From: Lujinxingia sediminis
GTDB taxonomy: Bacteria > Myxococcota_A > Bradymonadia > Bradymonadales > Bradymonadaceae
Assembly (NCBI RefSeq): GCF_004005565.1
Contig: NZ_SADD01000019.1
Location: forward strand, 30,507-94,506
Length of the DNA: 64,000 nucleotides
Reading direction: 5' to 3'
Below are positions 15,785-24,234 of this stretch, one piece after another; positions within the stretch are counted from its first letter, which is position 1; each line of letters begins with the position of its first letter. A model generated the notes under the pieces. The model was given only the letters and a program-made list of their open reading frames with translations, did no database searches and had not been told where the DNA came from. The translations under genes were made by a program, and so were the position numbers.

Positions 15785-17256
15785 GCAGCAACGAGCTCTG
15801 CAAAAAGATCCAGATCGATGCCTTCGATCTGCGCCGCGGGGAGCTCTCCGGCAGCGATCTGGCCACCCTGGATGCGCATGTGGAGCATTGCGCAGGGTGC
15901 CGCAACTACGTCGAACGCCTGGGCGATATGCTCGACGAGGCCACCATCTGGGATCCGGCCGATCCGGTGCCCTTTGACGCCGACGCGCTCTTCTCGCGCA
16001 TCGAACAGACCCTGGATGCGCCCCACACCGGGGTAACTCGCGGCGACGACGCGCGCCTGGGCTCCCCTGGCGAAGCCTGGCCAGCCGCCCCGCCCACTGG
16101 CGAGCGCCCGGCCCATCGCCTTACGCCCACCGGCCGCATCGGACCACCTCCGAGTGGCGCGTCTTCGAAAGCAACCTCCAGCGAAGACGACGCGCCCAAC
16201 CGCCGCAGCGCCTCGGCCGCCCACCTGATCATCGCGCTGGCCGCAGCGCTGGTGGCCTTTTTGGCCTGGCCGCTGATCTTCTCAGGCTGGGTCGACTCCC
16301 CGGATGCTCCCGACGCGGCGAACGAGGGGGTCGCTTCCAGCGCCGAGGCGAAGATCGCCGGGGTGGCCGACTCACAAACGCCGTCAGCCGCACCGACGCC
16401 CGATGCCGCCGAGAGCGCGCCCACCGTGGAGCTCGACGCGCTGCGCCTCTTTGCCTCCGACGACACCCGCTGGGGCATCTCGGTGCTGGAGCAGGGCTGG
16501 GAGATCGAGGCCCGCCAGGGCACGCTCGTGCTGGAGTTTTTGCCCGACGAGAATCAGACCCTGCAGGTGCGCTTTCCCGGCGGGGAGGCCACCGTGGTGG
16601 GCACGGCCTTTTATGTCGACGCGGACCAGTCGGAGCTCGGTGTGATCACCGGCGAGGTGGTCGTGCGTGGCGAGGAGGGCGATGAGGAGGCGGTGCTCGG
16701 TGGCAGCGCCTGGGCCGAAGGAGTGCAGCGCCCCATTACCCCCACACGCTGGGAGTCGGTGACCACCCACGTCGACCCGGAGAGCCACAGAGCGCGTCAG
16801 GCCCTGGCACGCGAGGCCGCCCGGGCCCACGCGAGCACGCCATCGTCGGCAGACGACCTGAGCGCCGCGCCGACCCGAAACGCCGGCATCACCATGCGCC
16901 CTCCCTCCACTCGCCCCACCTCTGCGAAAGGCTCCACCGCCCGCGCCCCCGGCCCGGCCACCCTGCGTCTGGAGGCCGAAGAAGCCATGCGCCGACGCAA
17001 CTTCGCCGAGGCTGCCGACCGCTACGAAGATCTTCTCGAGGTGCTCGGCCCCCGCGACCGGGCCGCGGCCACGGTGCGCCTGGATCTGGCGTTGCTCTAC
17101 TACCGTCAGCTGGGCGATGAGCGCCGCGCCATCGACCACCTGACCTACTTTGCCGACACCTGGCCCGACGATATGGCCGCGCCCATCGCCATCAACGAGC
17201 TCTGCCGGCTCCTGGACGATCGCCGCGCGCAGAGCCCTCACTGCGGGGGGCGCTGA
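15781..17256 (+). CDS. Anti-sigma factor with zinc-finger, membrane segment and FecR domain, 491 aa
   Basis: The N-terminus has the anti-sigma zinc motif HVEHCAGC (His-x3-Cys-x2-Cys), expected to bind the preceding sigma factor in the cytosol. One transmembrane helix follows near residues 143-167 (LIIALAAALVAFLAWPLIF). The periplasmic part contains a FecR-like domain (FPGGEATVVGTAFYVDAD, then GVITGEVVVRG) and C-terminal TPR-like helices (AEEAMRRRNFAEAADRYEDLL). It begins inside the sigma stop codon and ends one base before the next start, so the three genes are one operon. The layout matches signal transfer from the outer membrane or periplasm to a sigma factor; the signal is unknown. Confidence 0.9.
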   Translation: MSSNELCKKIQIDAFDLRRGELSGSDLATLDAHVEHCAGCRNYVERLGDMLDEATIWDPADPVPFDADALFSRIEQTLDAPHTGVTRGDDARLGSPGEAWPAAPPTGERPAHRLTPTGRIGPPPSGASSKATSSEDDAPNRRSASAAHLIIALAAALVAFLAWPLIFSGWVDSPDAPDAANEGVASSAEAKIAGVADSQTPSAAPTPDAAESAPTVELDALRLFASDDTRWGISVLEQGWEIEARQGTLVLEFLPDENQTLQVRFPGGEATVVGTAFYVDADQSELGVITGEVVVRGEEGDEEAVLGGSAWAEGVQRPITPTRWESVTTHVDPESHRARQALAREAARAHASTPSSADDLSAAPTRNAGITMRPPSTRPTSAKGSTARAPGPATLRLEAEEAMRRRNFAEAADRYEDLLEVLGPRDRAAATVRLDLALLYYRQLGDERRAIDHLTYFADTWPDDMAAPIAINELCRLLDDRRAQSPHCGGR

Positions 17257-18714
17257 GTGCGCGCGAGGCTTGCCCCCCTTTTCACCCTCGCGCTCCTCGC
17301 GGCCCACCTCTCCCACTCCGCTGTGGCGCTGGCGCAGCCCTCCGGGGGGCGTCTGGAGTTGCAAACCGTCTCGGCCTGCGCTGACACAGACGCAGCCGAC
17401 GAGCTGCGTGCCGAGCTCGCGCTGCGTCTTCCCGATCTCGATGTTTCCGACAACGCCCCCACCTCCACCCACAGCTCACCGGCGCGCTGGCGCCTCTTCT
17501 GGGTACCGGAGGGAAGCGATCGCTGCGTGGTGATTCTGCGCACGCCCAGCCTGGAACACCGCGCATCCCTCGGCCCCCAGGCCAACTCCGAGGCGATCCG
17601 GGAGGCCGCAAGCCGCCTGGCCTGGGTGATCACCGCCGCACACCAGGCCCACAGCGATGAGGCCCGCACCCGGGGCCGCGCCCGCGCGCTGGAAAGCATC
17701 GCGCTGACCAACGCTCTTGTGGAGGTGCGCGCCGACGCCTCCGTCGACGCCCGTATCAACGACGAAGTACGCTGGGAGACAGCCCGCAGAGCCGCATCCC
17801 TGGCCAACCTCTCGACGATGCGTACCCGCGAGGTTGCCGAGTCCGCCCCCCCTCAAGCGCCTTTGCCGCGCGCTGAACGGGAGCCCCCCGGGTCACTTCG
17901 TCTGGGACTTCTTCCCGGCGTGAGCCTGGGGCCGACCAGCGCCCCGCTGACGCTGAATGTCGTGGGCAGCCATGAGCGCGCCGAAGGCGCGCAGATCGGC
18001 CTGTTCAACCACACCGCGCGCCAGGGCTCCGGCACCCAGATCGGGTTCATAGCCAGCTGGAACGACGGCGATTTTGAAGGCGCCCAGGTCGCCTCGGCCT
18101 TCAACTACTCCCGGCGCATCGACGGGGCGCAGGTCGCCGCAGTCAACGTCAGCGATACCCAGCGAGGCGCCCAGGTCGGAATTGTCAACATCGCCGGCGA
18201 GCTTACAGGCACCCAGGTCGGGGTGGTGAACATCTCGCAAAACGCCAACTGGCCGGTCGGACTGGTGAACATCGCCACGGATTACCCCCCGAGGTTATTT
18301 GGCTACTACGCGCTGCCCGGCCACCTCTACACGGGCCTGAGCATGGGCGGGCGGCGGCTGCGCTATCTCTTTCAAAGCGGCACCGCCCTGCTGGGTGGTG
18401 CCAGCGCCATCGGTGCCGGGCTGGGACTGCATCTGCCCTTTGACGATCACCCCTACTTCGCCGACATCGACGCGGTGCTCATGTTCGCCGACTCCTCCAA
18501 CGGAGCCTCGGGGTTGCAGGTGCATCTTCGAGCGCCTCTGGGCTGGCGTTTCGCCAGGCGTTTCGCGCTGATCGCCGGGCCCTCCTTCAACGCTTTCTTC
18601 GCGGGCTCCTCGTCGACACACACCTATGCTTCATCGGTGGCCCTTATCGAGGCGCAACAACAGAACGAGCTTTTCCAGTTCTGGGTGGATCTTATGGTGG
18701 GCGTCGTCTTCTAA
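17257..18714 (+). CDS. Exported protein with repeated QxGxxN beta motifs, likely outer-membrane associated, 485 aa
   Basis: The GTG start directly follows the TGA of the anti-sigma gene. A Sec signal peptide (LFTLALLAAHLSHSAVALA) is followed by a ~200-residue helical domain. Then come regular ~20-residue repeats: AQIGLFNHTA, TQIGFIASWN, AQVASAFNYS, AQVAAVNVSD, AQVGIVNIAG and TQVGVVNISQ. These resemble the LA_2272-type surface repeats seen in other bacteria. The C-terminal ~140 residues look like amphipathic beta strands. As third gene of a sigma / anti-sigma operon it may be the sensed component or a regulated target. Confidence 0.75.
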   Translation: MRARLAPLFTLALLAAHLSHSAVALAQPSGGRLELQTVSACADTDAADELRAELALRLPDLDVSDNAPTSTHSSPARWRLFWVPEGSDRCVVILRTPSLEHRASLGPQANSEAIREAASRLAWVITAAHQAHSDEARTRGRARALESIALTNALVEVRADASVDARINDEVRWETARRAASLANLSTMRTREVAESAPPQAPLPRAEREPPGSLRLGLLPGVSLGPTSAPLTLNVVGSHERAEGAQIGLFNHTARQGSGTQIGFIASWNDGDFEGAQVASAFNYSRRIDGAQVAAVNVSDTQRGAQVGIVNIAGELTGTQVGVVNISQNANWPVGLVNIATDYPPRLFGYYALPGHLYTGLSMGGRRLRYLFQSGTALLGGASAIGAGLGLHLPFDDHPYFADIDAVLMFADSSNGASGLQVHLRAPLGWRFARRFALIAGPSFNAFFAGSSSTHTYASSVALIEAQQQNELFQFWVDLMVGVVF

Positions 18715-18821
18715 TGGGCCGCCTTAGACCGGCGGTCTGACGCCCCCGATGAGTCTTCGCCTCGATCCCGCACTAACGCGATCAGGCGCTTCCTGCCTGA
18801 ACCTTTTGCCCCTGAGCCCTC

Positions 18822-19874
18822 ATGACCTCGACCGATCGCACCACTCCCCAGTCGCCCCGCGCCACCCGCGCTCTGGAGCTCGTCGAATCCCTTCAAGCCC
18901 AACTCGCCGCTCGTCTGGTCGCCGCCGCACCCAACGACGATGAACCCGACTTTAAGCCCATCTCCTGGCTGCGCGATGAGGGCACCCACGGTGGCGGAAC
19001 ACGCCTTGCCACGGCCGATACTCCCACCTTCAATCGCGCCTCGGTCAACGTCTCATGCGTGCACTACGACGACCTTCCCGAGAAACGCCTGGCCTCGGCC
19101 ACGGCCATCTCCACGATCGTGCATCCGGCCCACCCGCGCGCCAGCTCAATGCATATGCATATCAGCTGGACCGAGCTCAAAGACGGCCAGGGCACCTGGC
19201 GCATCATGGCCGATTTAAACCCCTCACATCCCGATGAGACGCAGACCTCGCGTTTTTTGAGCGCGCTTCGCGACGTCAACGCCGAGCTCTTTGACGAGGG
19301 CAACGCCCAGGGCGACCGCTACTTCGATATCCCCGCGCTGGAGCGCACCCGCGGAGTGGCCCACTTCTACCTGGAGGGCTACTCCAGCGGCGACTTCGAT
19401 GCCGATCTTCGCCTGGCCCGCGCCTATGGCGAGGCCGTGATCACGACCTACGGAGCGCTGCTCGAAGAGAGCCTCAAAGACGCGCCGGCTCCCACCGACG
19501 ACGAGCGCCGTCGCCAGCTTGACTACCACACGCTCTATCTCTTTCAGGTGCTCACGCTGGATCGCGGCACCACCTCCGGGCTGCTCGTCCACGACCAGAA
19601 CGATGTGGGCATCATGGGCTCGCTCCCGGCCGCCGTCGATCGCGAACTCCTGCGGAGCTGGGCCTCCAGGGTTCCCGCCCCGCAGCATGAGCTTGTGGAG
19701 GCGCTGGCCGATGCGCTCCCCGACGCTCACCCCGCCCCGGTCGATAACGCCACGCGCGCACAGCTGGCCAACATCGTGCGGGCGCACTACCAGCGCCACC
19801 CCGAGGCCCTCGACCTCCAGGCCAGCGGCAACACGCTCCCGCCTACGGTCGACAACCACCTCAAACCGCGCTGA
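18822..19874 (+). CDS. hemF: Oxygen-dependent coproporphyrinogen III oxidase family protein
   Basis: HemF decarboxylates coproporphyrinogen III to protoporphyrinogen IX in haem synthesis using O2. The match covers the whole fold: GGGTRLA near residue 62, FNRASVNVSCVHYDDLP near 74-90, HPAHPRASSMHMHISW near 104-120, RYFDIPALERTRGVAHFY near 165-182, LTLDRGTTSGLLV near 246-258 and GIMGSLPAAV near 264-273. At 350 residues it is slightly longer than usual, with an N-terminal extension. Some consensus residues differ, so catalytic competence should not be taken for granted. No other haem gene is adjacent. Confidence 0.8.
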   Translation: MTSTDRTTPQSPRATRALELVESLQAQLAARLVAAAPNDDEPDFKPISWLRDEGTHGGGTRLATADTPTFNRASVNVSCVHYDDLPEKRLASATAISTIVHPAHPRASSMHMHISWTELKDGQGTWRIMADLNPSHPDETQTSRFLSALRDVNAELFDEGNAQGDRYFDIPALERTRGVAHFYLEGYSSGDFDADLRLARAYGEAVITTYGALLEESLKDAPAPTDDERRRQLDYHTLYLFQVLTLDRGTTSGLLVHDQNDVGIMGSLPAAVDRELLRSWASRVPAPQHELVEALADALPDAHPAPVDNATRAQLANIVRAHYQRHPEALDLQASGNTLPPTVDNHLKPR

Positions 19875-20062
19875 TCCCTGCGGGCTTCGGGCCTCTCCCC
19901 CGGCCACATACGCCCGAGCCCCAAGCCCGCAGGGCCCTCCCCCCTTGACATCCTCCAGAGCCCCCGCCGAGGATTGGAGCCCTACTCGCCACGCGCGGCG
20001 CCTCTTGCGATCTCTGGAATCGCTCCGGGCGCCCCGGGCACGATGTTTTGCTCCGAGCCCTC

Positions 20063-20944
20063 ATGCACCCCGATCGCTGGCAACGCCTCTGCGACGCGCT
20101 CAGCGCGCTCGCCAGGGCCCCTCAACACCATCCCAACCTCATCGCCGAGTGCCTGGCCCACCAGGCCGCACGCGCCACCGGCGGGCACCGCGCCTTTGTG
20201 TTGCTGATGACCCGCAACCGGGTGCTGCCCCGCAACCTTCAAAACGAGCCGATTCAGGGCTGGACCCCGATCCATCGCTACAGCCCGCCGACGCCTCCGA
20301 AGTACCAGGCGCACATCCGTGAGCTGATGCGCCAACGCAATCCCCTGAACGATCTCCCATCCTCGGTGGCCATCGCCCGCTCGGCCGGGCGGCTCCGGGT
20401 GCTCCTGCGCCCTGAACTCATCGGCGAACGACGCTGGGAGGAGACCCCCACCGGCGAGTTGATGGCACTGCTGGGCTCCGGGGACCGGATGATGGGCGGG
20501 CTGCCCCTGGGAGACACCGTCGAGATCATCATCGGCGTCGATCGCCCGCCGGGTGCACCTGAATTCGACGAGGAAGATCGCGCCCAGCTCGCATGCTTCT
20601 TCGAGCGCTGTGGCCCCTATCTGGTTCGCCTGCTCATCAGCCACGGGCTGCTCCCCCACCAGAACCCGCTGACCCCGCGCGAGCGGGAGTGCTACGAACT
20701 TCTGCTCGACTCGCTCACCGAGCGTGAGATCGCCGAGGTCATGGGTCTCACGCCTCGCTCGGCCCATCAGTACGTCTCGCGCATCTACCAGAAGCTCGGC
20801 CTCAATAGCCGGGCCCAGTTGATGAGCGAGTGGCTCATCGCCGGCCAGATCTTTGAGGATATGCTCCCCTTCCCGCTTCATTCCGCGCTTGTCGGAGCCC
20901 GGGGGCTGCGCAGCGCCGAGATGGTGGAGAAGGCGCCGGCCTGA
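20063..20944 (+). CDS. LuxR-type HTH transcriptional regulator, 293 aa
   Basis: The C-terminal HTH is clear: LTPRERECYELLLDSLTERE, then GLTPRSAHQYVSRIYQKLG. The ~200-residue N-terminal part is not a response-receiver domain. It may be a PAS/GAF-like sensor, judged only by size and position. ATG 20063 is chosen; an in-frame TTG lies five codons upstream. There is no clear ribosome-binding site. It follows the coproporphyrinogen oxidase gene after 188 bases on the same strand. Targets are unknown. Confidence 0.85.
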   Translation: MHPDRWQRLCDALSALARAPQHHPNLIAECLAHQAARATGGHRAFVLLMTRNRVLPRNLQNEPIQGWTPIHRYSPPTPPKYQAHIRELMRQRNPLNDLPSSVAIARSAGRLRVLLRPELIGERRWEETPTGELMALLGSGDRMMGGLPLGDTVEIIIGVDRPPGAPEFDEEDRAQLACFFERCGPYLVRLLISHGLLPHQNPLTPRERECYELLLDSLTEREIAEVMGLTPRSAHQYVSRIYQKLGLNSRAQLMSEWLIAGQIFEDMLPFPLHSALVGARGLRSAEMVEKAPA

Positions 20945-21179
20945 AGCGAGCGCGTCGTCTGGAGCAAAGCTCGCGCATCCACCCCGACGTGCCGTCCCCC
21001 CTCCAGAAGAGTGGCATGATCTCTGCTTAAAGAGATGCCCCTGACACCGAGTCCGGCCACGAGTGAGCCCTCACAGGGCCTCGCAACGTGCATGAGCGCT
21101 TTATTCTATGCGGCTCAGCGGCCTGACCTCGGTTTCTTGCTGAATGGATGCATGACCCTCACATTTCTGGAGGTACCCG

Positions 21180-22652
21180 ATGAACATTCGAACATCCCTG
21201 TCTACGCTGCTTATCTTCGCGCTGCTCGCTGCGGCCTGCTCCGATGACCCTGACGCCCCCAACCCGCAGGAGCCCGACACCGATCTCAGCGACACCGGCC
21301 CCGATGCCAATGAGCCCGACACAAACGAGCCCGACACCGATGATACCCCTGACGCCAACGACGAACCTGACACCGATGATACCCCTGACGTCGACGACGA
21401 ACCCGACGCCGAGGAGCCCCCGACCTGCCAGGAAGACTCCTGCACCGAGGAGGGGCGCACCAGCTGCGAGGTTGTCGACGATGCCATCACCTGCCTCTGC
21501 GACGAGGGGCTGGTGGAGGTCGGTGATCAATGCCTGGAGCCCTTCTGCGACGCGCAGGGTTTGAGCGAGGCGCAGCTACTCGCCGACACTTCTAACACCA
21601 ACGTTTACTCCCCGCGCGCTATCGCCGGTCTTGGCGCGACCTACGCGGTGGTCTGGAGCGATGACCTGGGTGAAAACTCGACCAACACCGACCTTTATAT
21701 GGCGCGTTTTGATCGTGATGGTCAGCAGATCGGCGACAACATCGCCCTGACCGACTCCCCCTTCTTCGACGAGATCGGACCGCACGCGCTGGCATCCGAT
21801 GGTGAGATGTTTGCGTTGGCCCGCATCGAGTTCAGCGCGACTCAGAATAAAGAGAGCCTCTTTTTGGAACGCTTTGACGCGCAGGGGCAATCTCTGGGCG
21901 TAAGCGCCCCGCTGGTCGAGGATCGCGCCATCGTCAGCCCTAACCTCGTCGCGACCGACCAGGGCTGGCTACTCTCCTGGAAAGAGAGTCTGGTTGAAGG
22001 TGGTGACTACCACTGGACACACCGCCTGGCCGCCCTCAGCGCCACCGGTGAGCTTCTTGCCGGTCCCATCGATCTGACGACCTATCAGGCCGACAGCGCC
22101 CCGCATATGATCTGGGTTGAAGACCACGCCGCCCTTGTCTGGCGCGGCTATACCAATGCGGCTGCCGAGAATGACGCGACCTTCTTCCAACGTTTCGATG
22201 CCCTGGCCGACCCCATCGACGAGGCTCCGATTCGTGTCGGCGACTCCCAATCGTACACCCCCTGGGTGATGTGGACTGGCGAGCACTACGCGATCGTCAG
22301 CATCCTCAATGCGCGCTACTTCCTGCTCAACACCCTTGATGCCGATGGCGAAGCGGTGCTTGTCGATGAAGACCTGACCACGACCAGCGCGAACACCTAC
22401 GATACCCACGCCACCTGGACCGGCGGTGCCATCGCGCTGAGCTGGCGCGACCAGGGCGCGCTTATTCTCCAGGAATTCGACGCCAGCGGCGCGCCTCGCG
22501 ACGAACCGATCGCCTTTGAGCAAGGCGTCTCCACCTCCGTACCGATCCTGGCCAACCTGGGAGACTTCATGGCCCTGGCCTGGATGCGCATCGACAGCGA
22601 TCCCAATCCCATGAACGGTCAGCTCTTTATGGCGACTTACTGCGCCCATTGA
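21180..22652 (+). CDS. Lipoprotein with acidic linker, EGF-like module and beta-propeller-like repeats, 490 aa
   Basis: The start follows TGGAGG. A lipobox (LLAAACS) is followed by ~60 residues of DTDDTPDANDEPD repeats and a small Cys cluster (CQEDSCTEEGRTSC...CLC). The large C-terminal domain has repeats typical of exported propellers, such as YAVVWSDDLGE, LLSWKESL, HAALVWRGYTN, GAIALSWRDQG and MALAWMRIDS. It is probably anchored on the outer membrane with the linker acting as a stalk. Ligand or partner is unknown. The linker DNA is a degenerate tandem repeat. Confidence 0.75.
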   Translation: MNIRTSLSTLLIFALLAAACSDDPDAPNPQEPDTDLSDTGPDANEPDTNEPDTDDTPDANDEPDTDDTPDVDDEPDAEEPPTCQEDSCTEEGRTSCEVVDDAITCLCDEGLVEVGDQCLEPFCDAQGLSEAQLLADTSNTNVYSPRAIAGLGATYAVVWSDDLGENSTNTDLYMARFDRDGQQIGDNIALTDSPFFDEIGPHALASDGEMFALARIEFSATQNKESLFLERFDAQGQSLGVSAPLVEDRAIVSPNLVATDQGWLLSWKESLVEGGDYHWTHRLAALSATGELLAGPIDLTTYQADSAPHMIWVEDHAALVWRGYTNAAAENDATFFQRFDALADPIDEAPIRVGDSQSYTPWVMWTGEHYAIVSILNARYFLLNTLDADGEAVLVDEDLTTTSANTYDTHATWTGGAIALSWRDQGALILQEFDASGAPRDEPIAFEQGVSTSVPILANLGDFMALAWMRIDSDPNPMNGQLFMATYCAH

Positions 22653-22778
22653 CACTGCGCACCTCCCCCGCTCGGTCTTTTCACACAACCTTCGTTGGAT
22701 GATTCGCACCGACCGGGGGCCTCAATGCCCCGACTCCGGGTCGCACATCAGCCTTTAATGACGCGCCCAAACGCAGTT

Positions 22779-23159
22779 TCATTGCCCGAGCATCCGCTCC
22801 AGGCTCTGGCGACTCTCCGCGCGCCACACCGGCCGCTCCACCAGCACATCGTAGGTGAGGATCTGGCCGGCGCGCCCCTCATGCTGGAGGACGTCGCGCT
22901 GGTGAAAGATCACATCTTTGGAGCGCACCGCGTGCGCGGGGATCTCCCGCACCGGCAGGTTGGCGATCACCGAGTTGGCCGGCCCGAGGCGCTCACCAGC
23001 GCCGAGATCCCGGGTGAGCACGATCACATGGTCCTGGTCCACATCCGTGATGATCTCGTCAAAATAGATGCCCCACATCAGCCCGAGCATCACCGCGTTG
23101 GTCGCCATAAAGATCATGACCCCGGCGGCCAGCATCCCTCGCATCATCCTTGATCGCAT
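22779..23159 (-). CDS. SAF-domain-like membrane-anchored protein, 126 aa
   Basis: The start at 23159 (MRSRMMRGML) follows GAGGAGAG at good spacing; longer in-frame versions lack this. One N-terminal transmembrane helix (LAAGVMIFMATNAVMLGLMWG) is followed by a periplasmic domain. That domain's pattern (VIVLTRDLGAGERL, then LPVREIPAHAV, ending GQILTYDVL) resembles SAF domains of CpaB/FlgA-type proteins. Those act in pilus or flagellar assembly, but no such genes are nearby, so the role is open. It is convergent with the lipoprotein gene before it. Confidence 0.6.
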   Translation of the reverse strand: MRSRMMRGMLAAGVMIFMATNAVMLGLMWGIYFDEIITDVDQDHVIVLTRDLGAGERLGPANSVIANLPVREIPAHAVRSKDVIFHQRDVLQHEGRAGQILTYDVLVERPVWRAESRQSLERMLGQ

Positions 23160-23314
23160 CGCGTCTCTCCTCATTTTACACGAACCCTCTCGGGTGCTTC
23201 GTCCCCTTGAGCGTAACGAAGTCTTCAAACCACGTCGACGCATCCCTGCCCTTGTGCATAGACTCCCCGGATTGACATCCTCGTTCATGCCCACTCCCTG
23301 AAAAAAAGATCATA

Positions 23315-24199
23315 ATGCGCCTCTCTTTCCTTCCCCGCCGCCTCCTCGTCCCGACCGCCCTGCTCGGCCTGCTCCTCGGGGCCGCTGCCTGCGCCTCCAA
23401 CCCACTCGCCAGCGACGCGGCAGCGCCGAACTCCGAGGCCGCCGCCTCTTCCACCCTCACCCTCGATCTGCGCGCGCTGGCCACCCACGCCTGGCTCCAC
23501 TTCGATCAAACCCGGCATACCTGCGAGACCTTCGACTACTTCCCGGCCGGCGGCATCTACACCTTTTACTGCCGGGCCCGCACCTTTTTGAGCGCGGAGG
23601 CCCTGCTGGCCAACACCGACCTCCCCGTCTTTGAGAGCGGCCCCCACCAGGGCACGCTGGTGCGCGACGCCACCGACAGCTTTGGCCACTACAACCCCGC
23701 GTTTGTGAGCCGCCTGGCCGACTGGGCGCTTCCGGCGGCCACCCACCCGGCCCTGCTCCCCCGGACCCGCGCGGTCTACACCGAGGCGGTGCGCCCCCTG
23801 GCCACCACCCTGTGGGCCACCTACCAGCGCCTCCAGCAGCACCCGGAGTACCTGCAGGCCGAGGCCACGCGCCTGCAACTCGCCATGCAGAGCCCGCAGG
23901 GCGTGCCGCGCGACCACTACGAGCGCTACTTCTTCATGATGAACCCCCACTTTTTCGACGCGCCCGAGGCCGACTTCAACTACTTCTATAACCGTGGTTT
24001 TGACGGCGGGGTCTATGAGGGCAACGTCGTGAAATCCGCCGTGGGTTTCTGGATTCGACGCCATATCGACGGCACCGACGCGCTCTTCGCCGACCAGCTA
24101 AAACGCCTCTTCGAAGTCTACGAGCCCGCCCTGGTGGCCGATCAGCCCCATCCCACAAAACAGGGATTGCCAACATCGCCGCACCTCGCGCATCCTTAG
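23315..24199 (+). CDS. Lipoprotein of unknown function, 294 aa
   Basis: The signal peptide ends with lipobox LGAAAC near residue 26. The mature part is mostly helical with conserved-looking aromatic and acidic residues (HFDQTRHTCETFDYFPAGGI, then NPHFFDAPEADFNYFYNRGF). I do not recognise the family. It is divergent from the SAF-like gene (156 bases apart), so the two share a promoter region, and it converges with the large STAND-type regulator gene. Confidence 0.7.
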   Translation: MRLSFLPRRLLVPTALLGLLLGAAACASNPLASDAAAPNSEAAASSTLTLDLRALATHAWLHFDQTRHTCETFDYFPAGGIYTFYCRARTFLSAEALLANTDLPVFESGPHQGTLVRDATDSFGHYNPAFVSRLADWALPAATHPALLPRTRAVYTEAVRPLATTLWATYQRLQQHPEYLQAEATRLQLAMQSPQGVPRDHYERYFFMMNPHFFDAPEADFNYFYNRGFDGGVYEGNVVKSAVGFWIRRHIDGTDALFADQLKRLFEVYEPALVADQPHPTKQGLPTSPHLAHP

Positions 24200-24234
24200 C
24201 CTCGTCCACGGGCAGACCTTCCGCACCACGCGGC

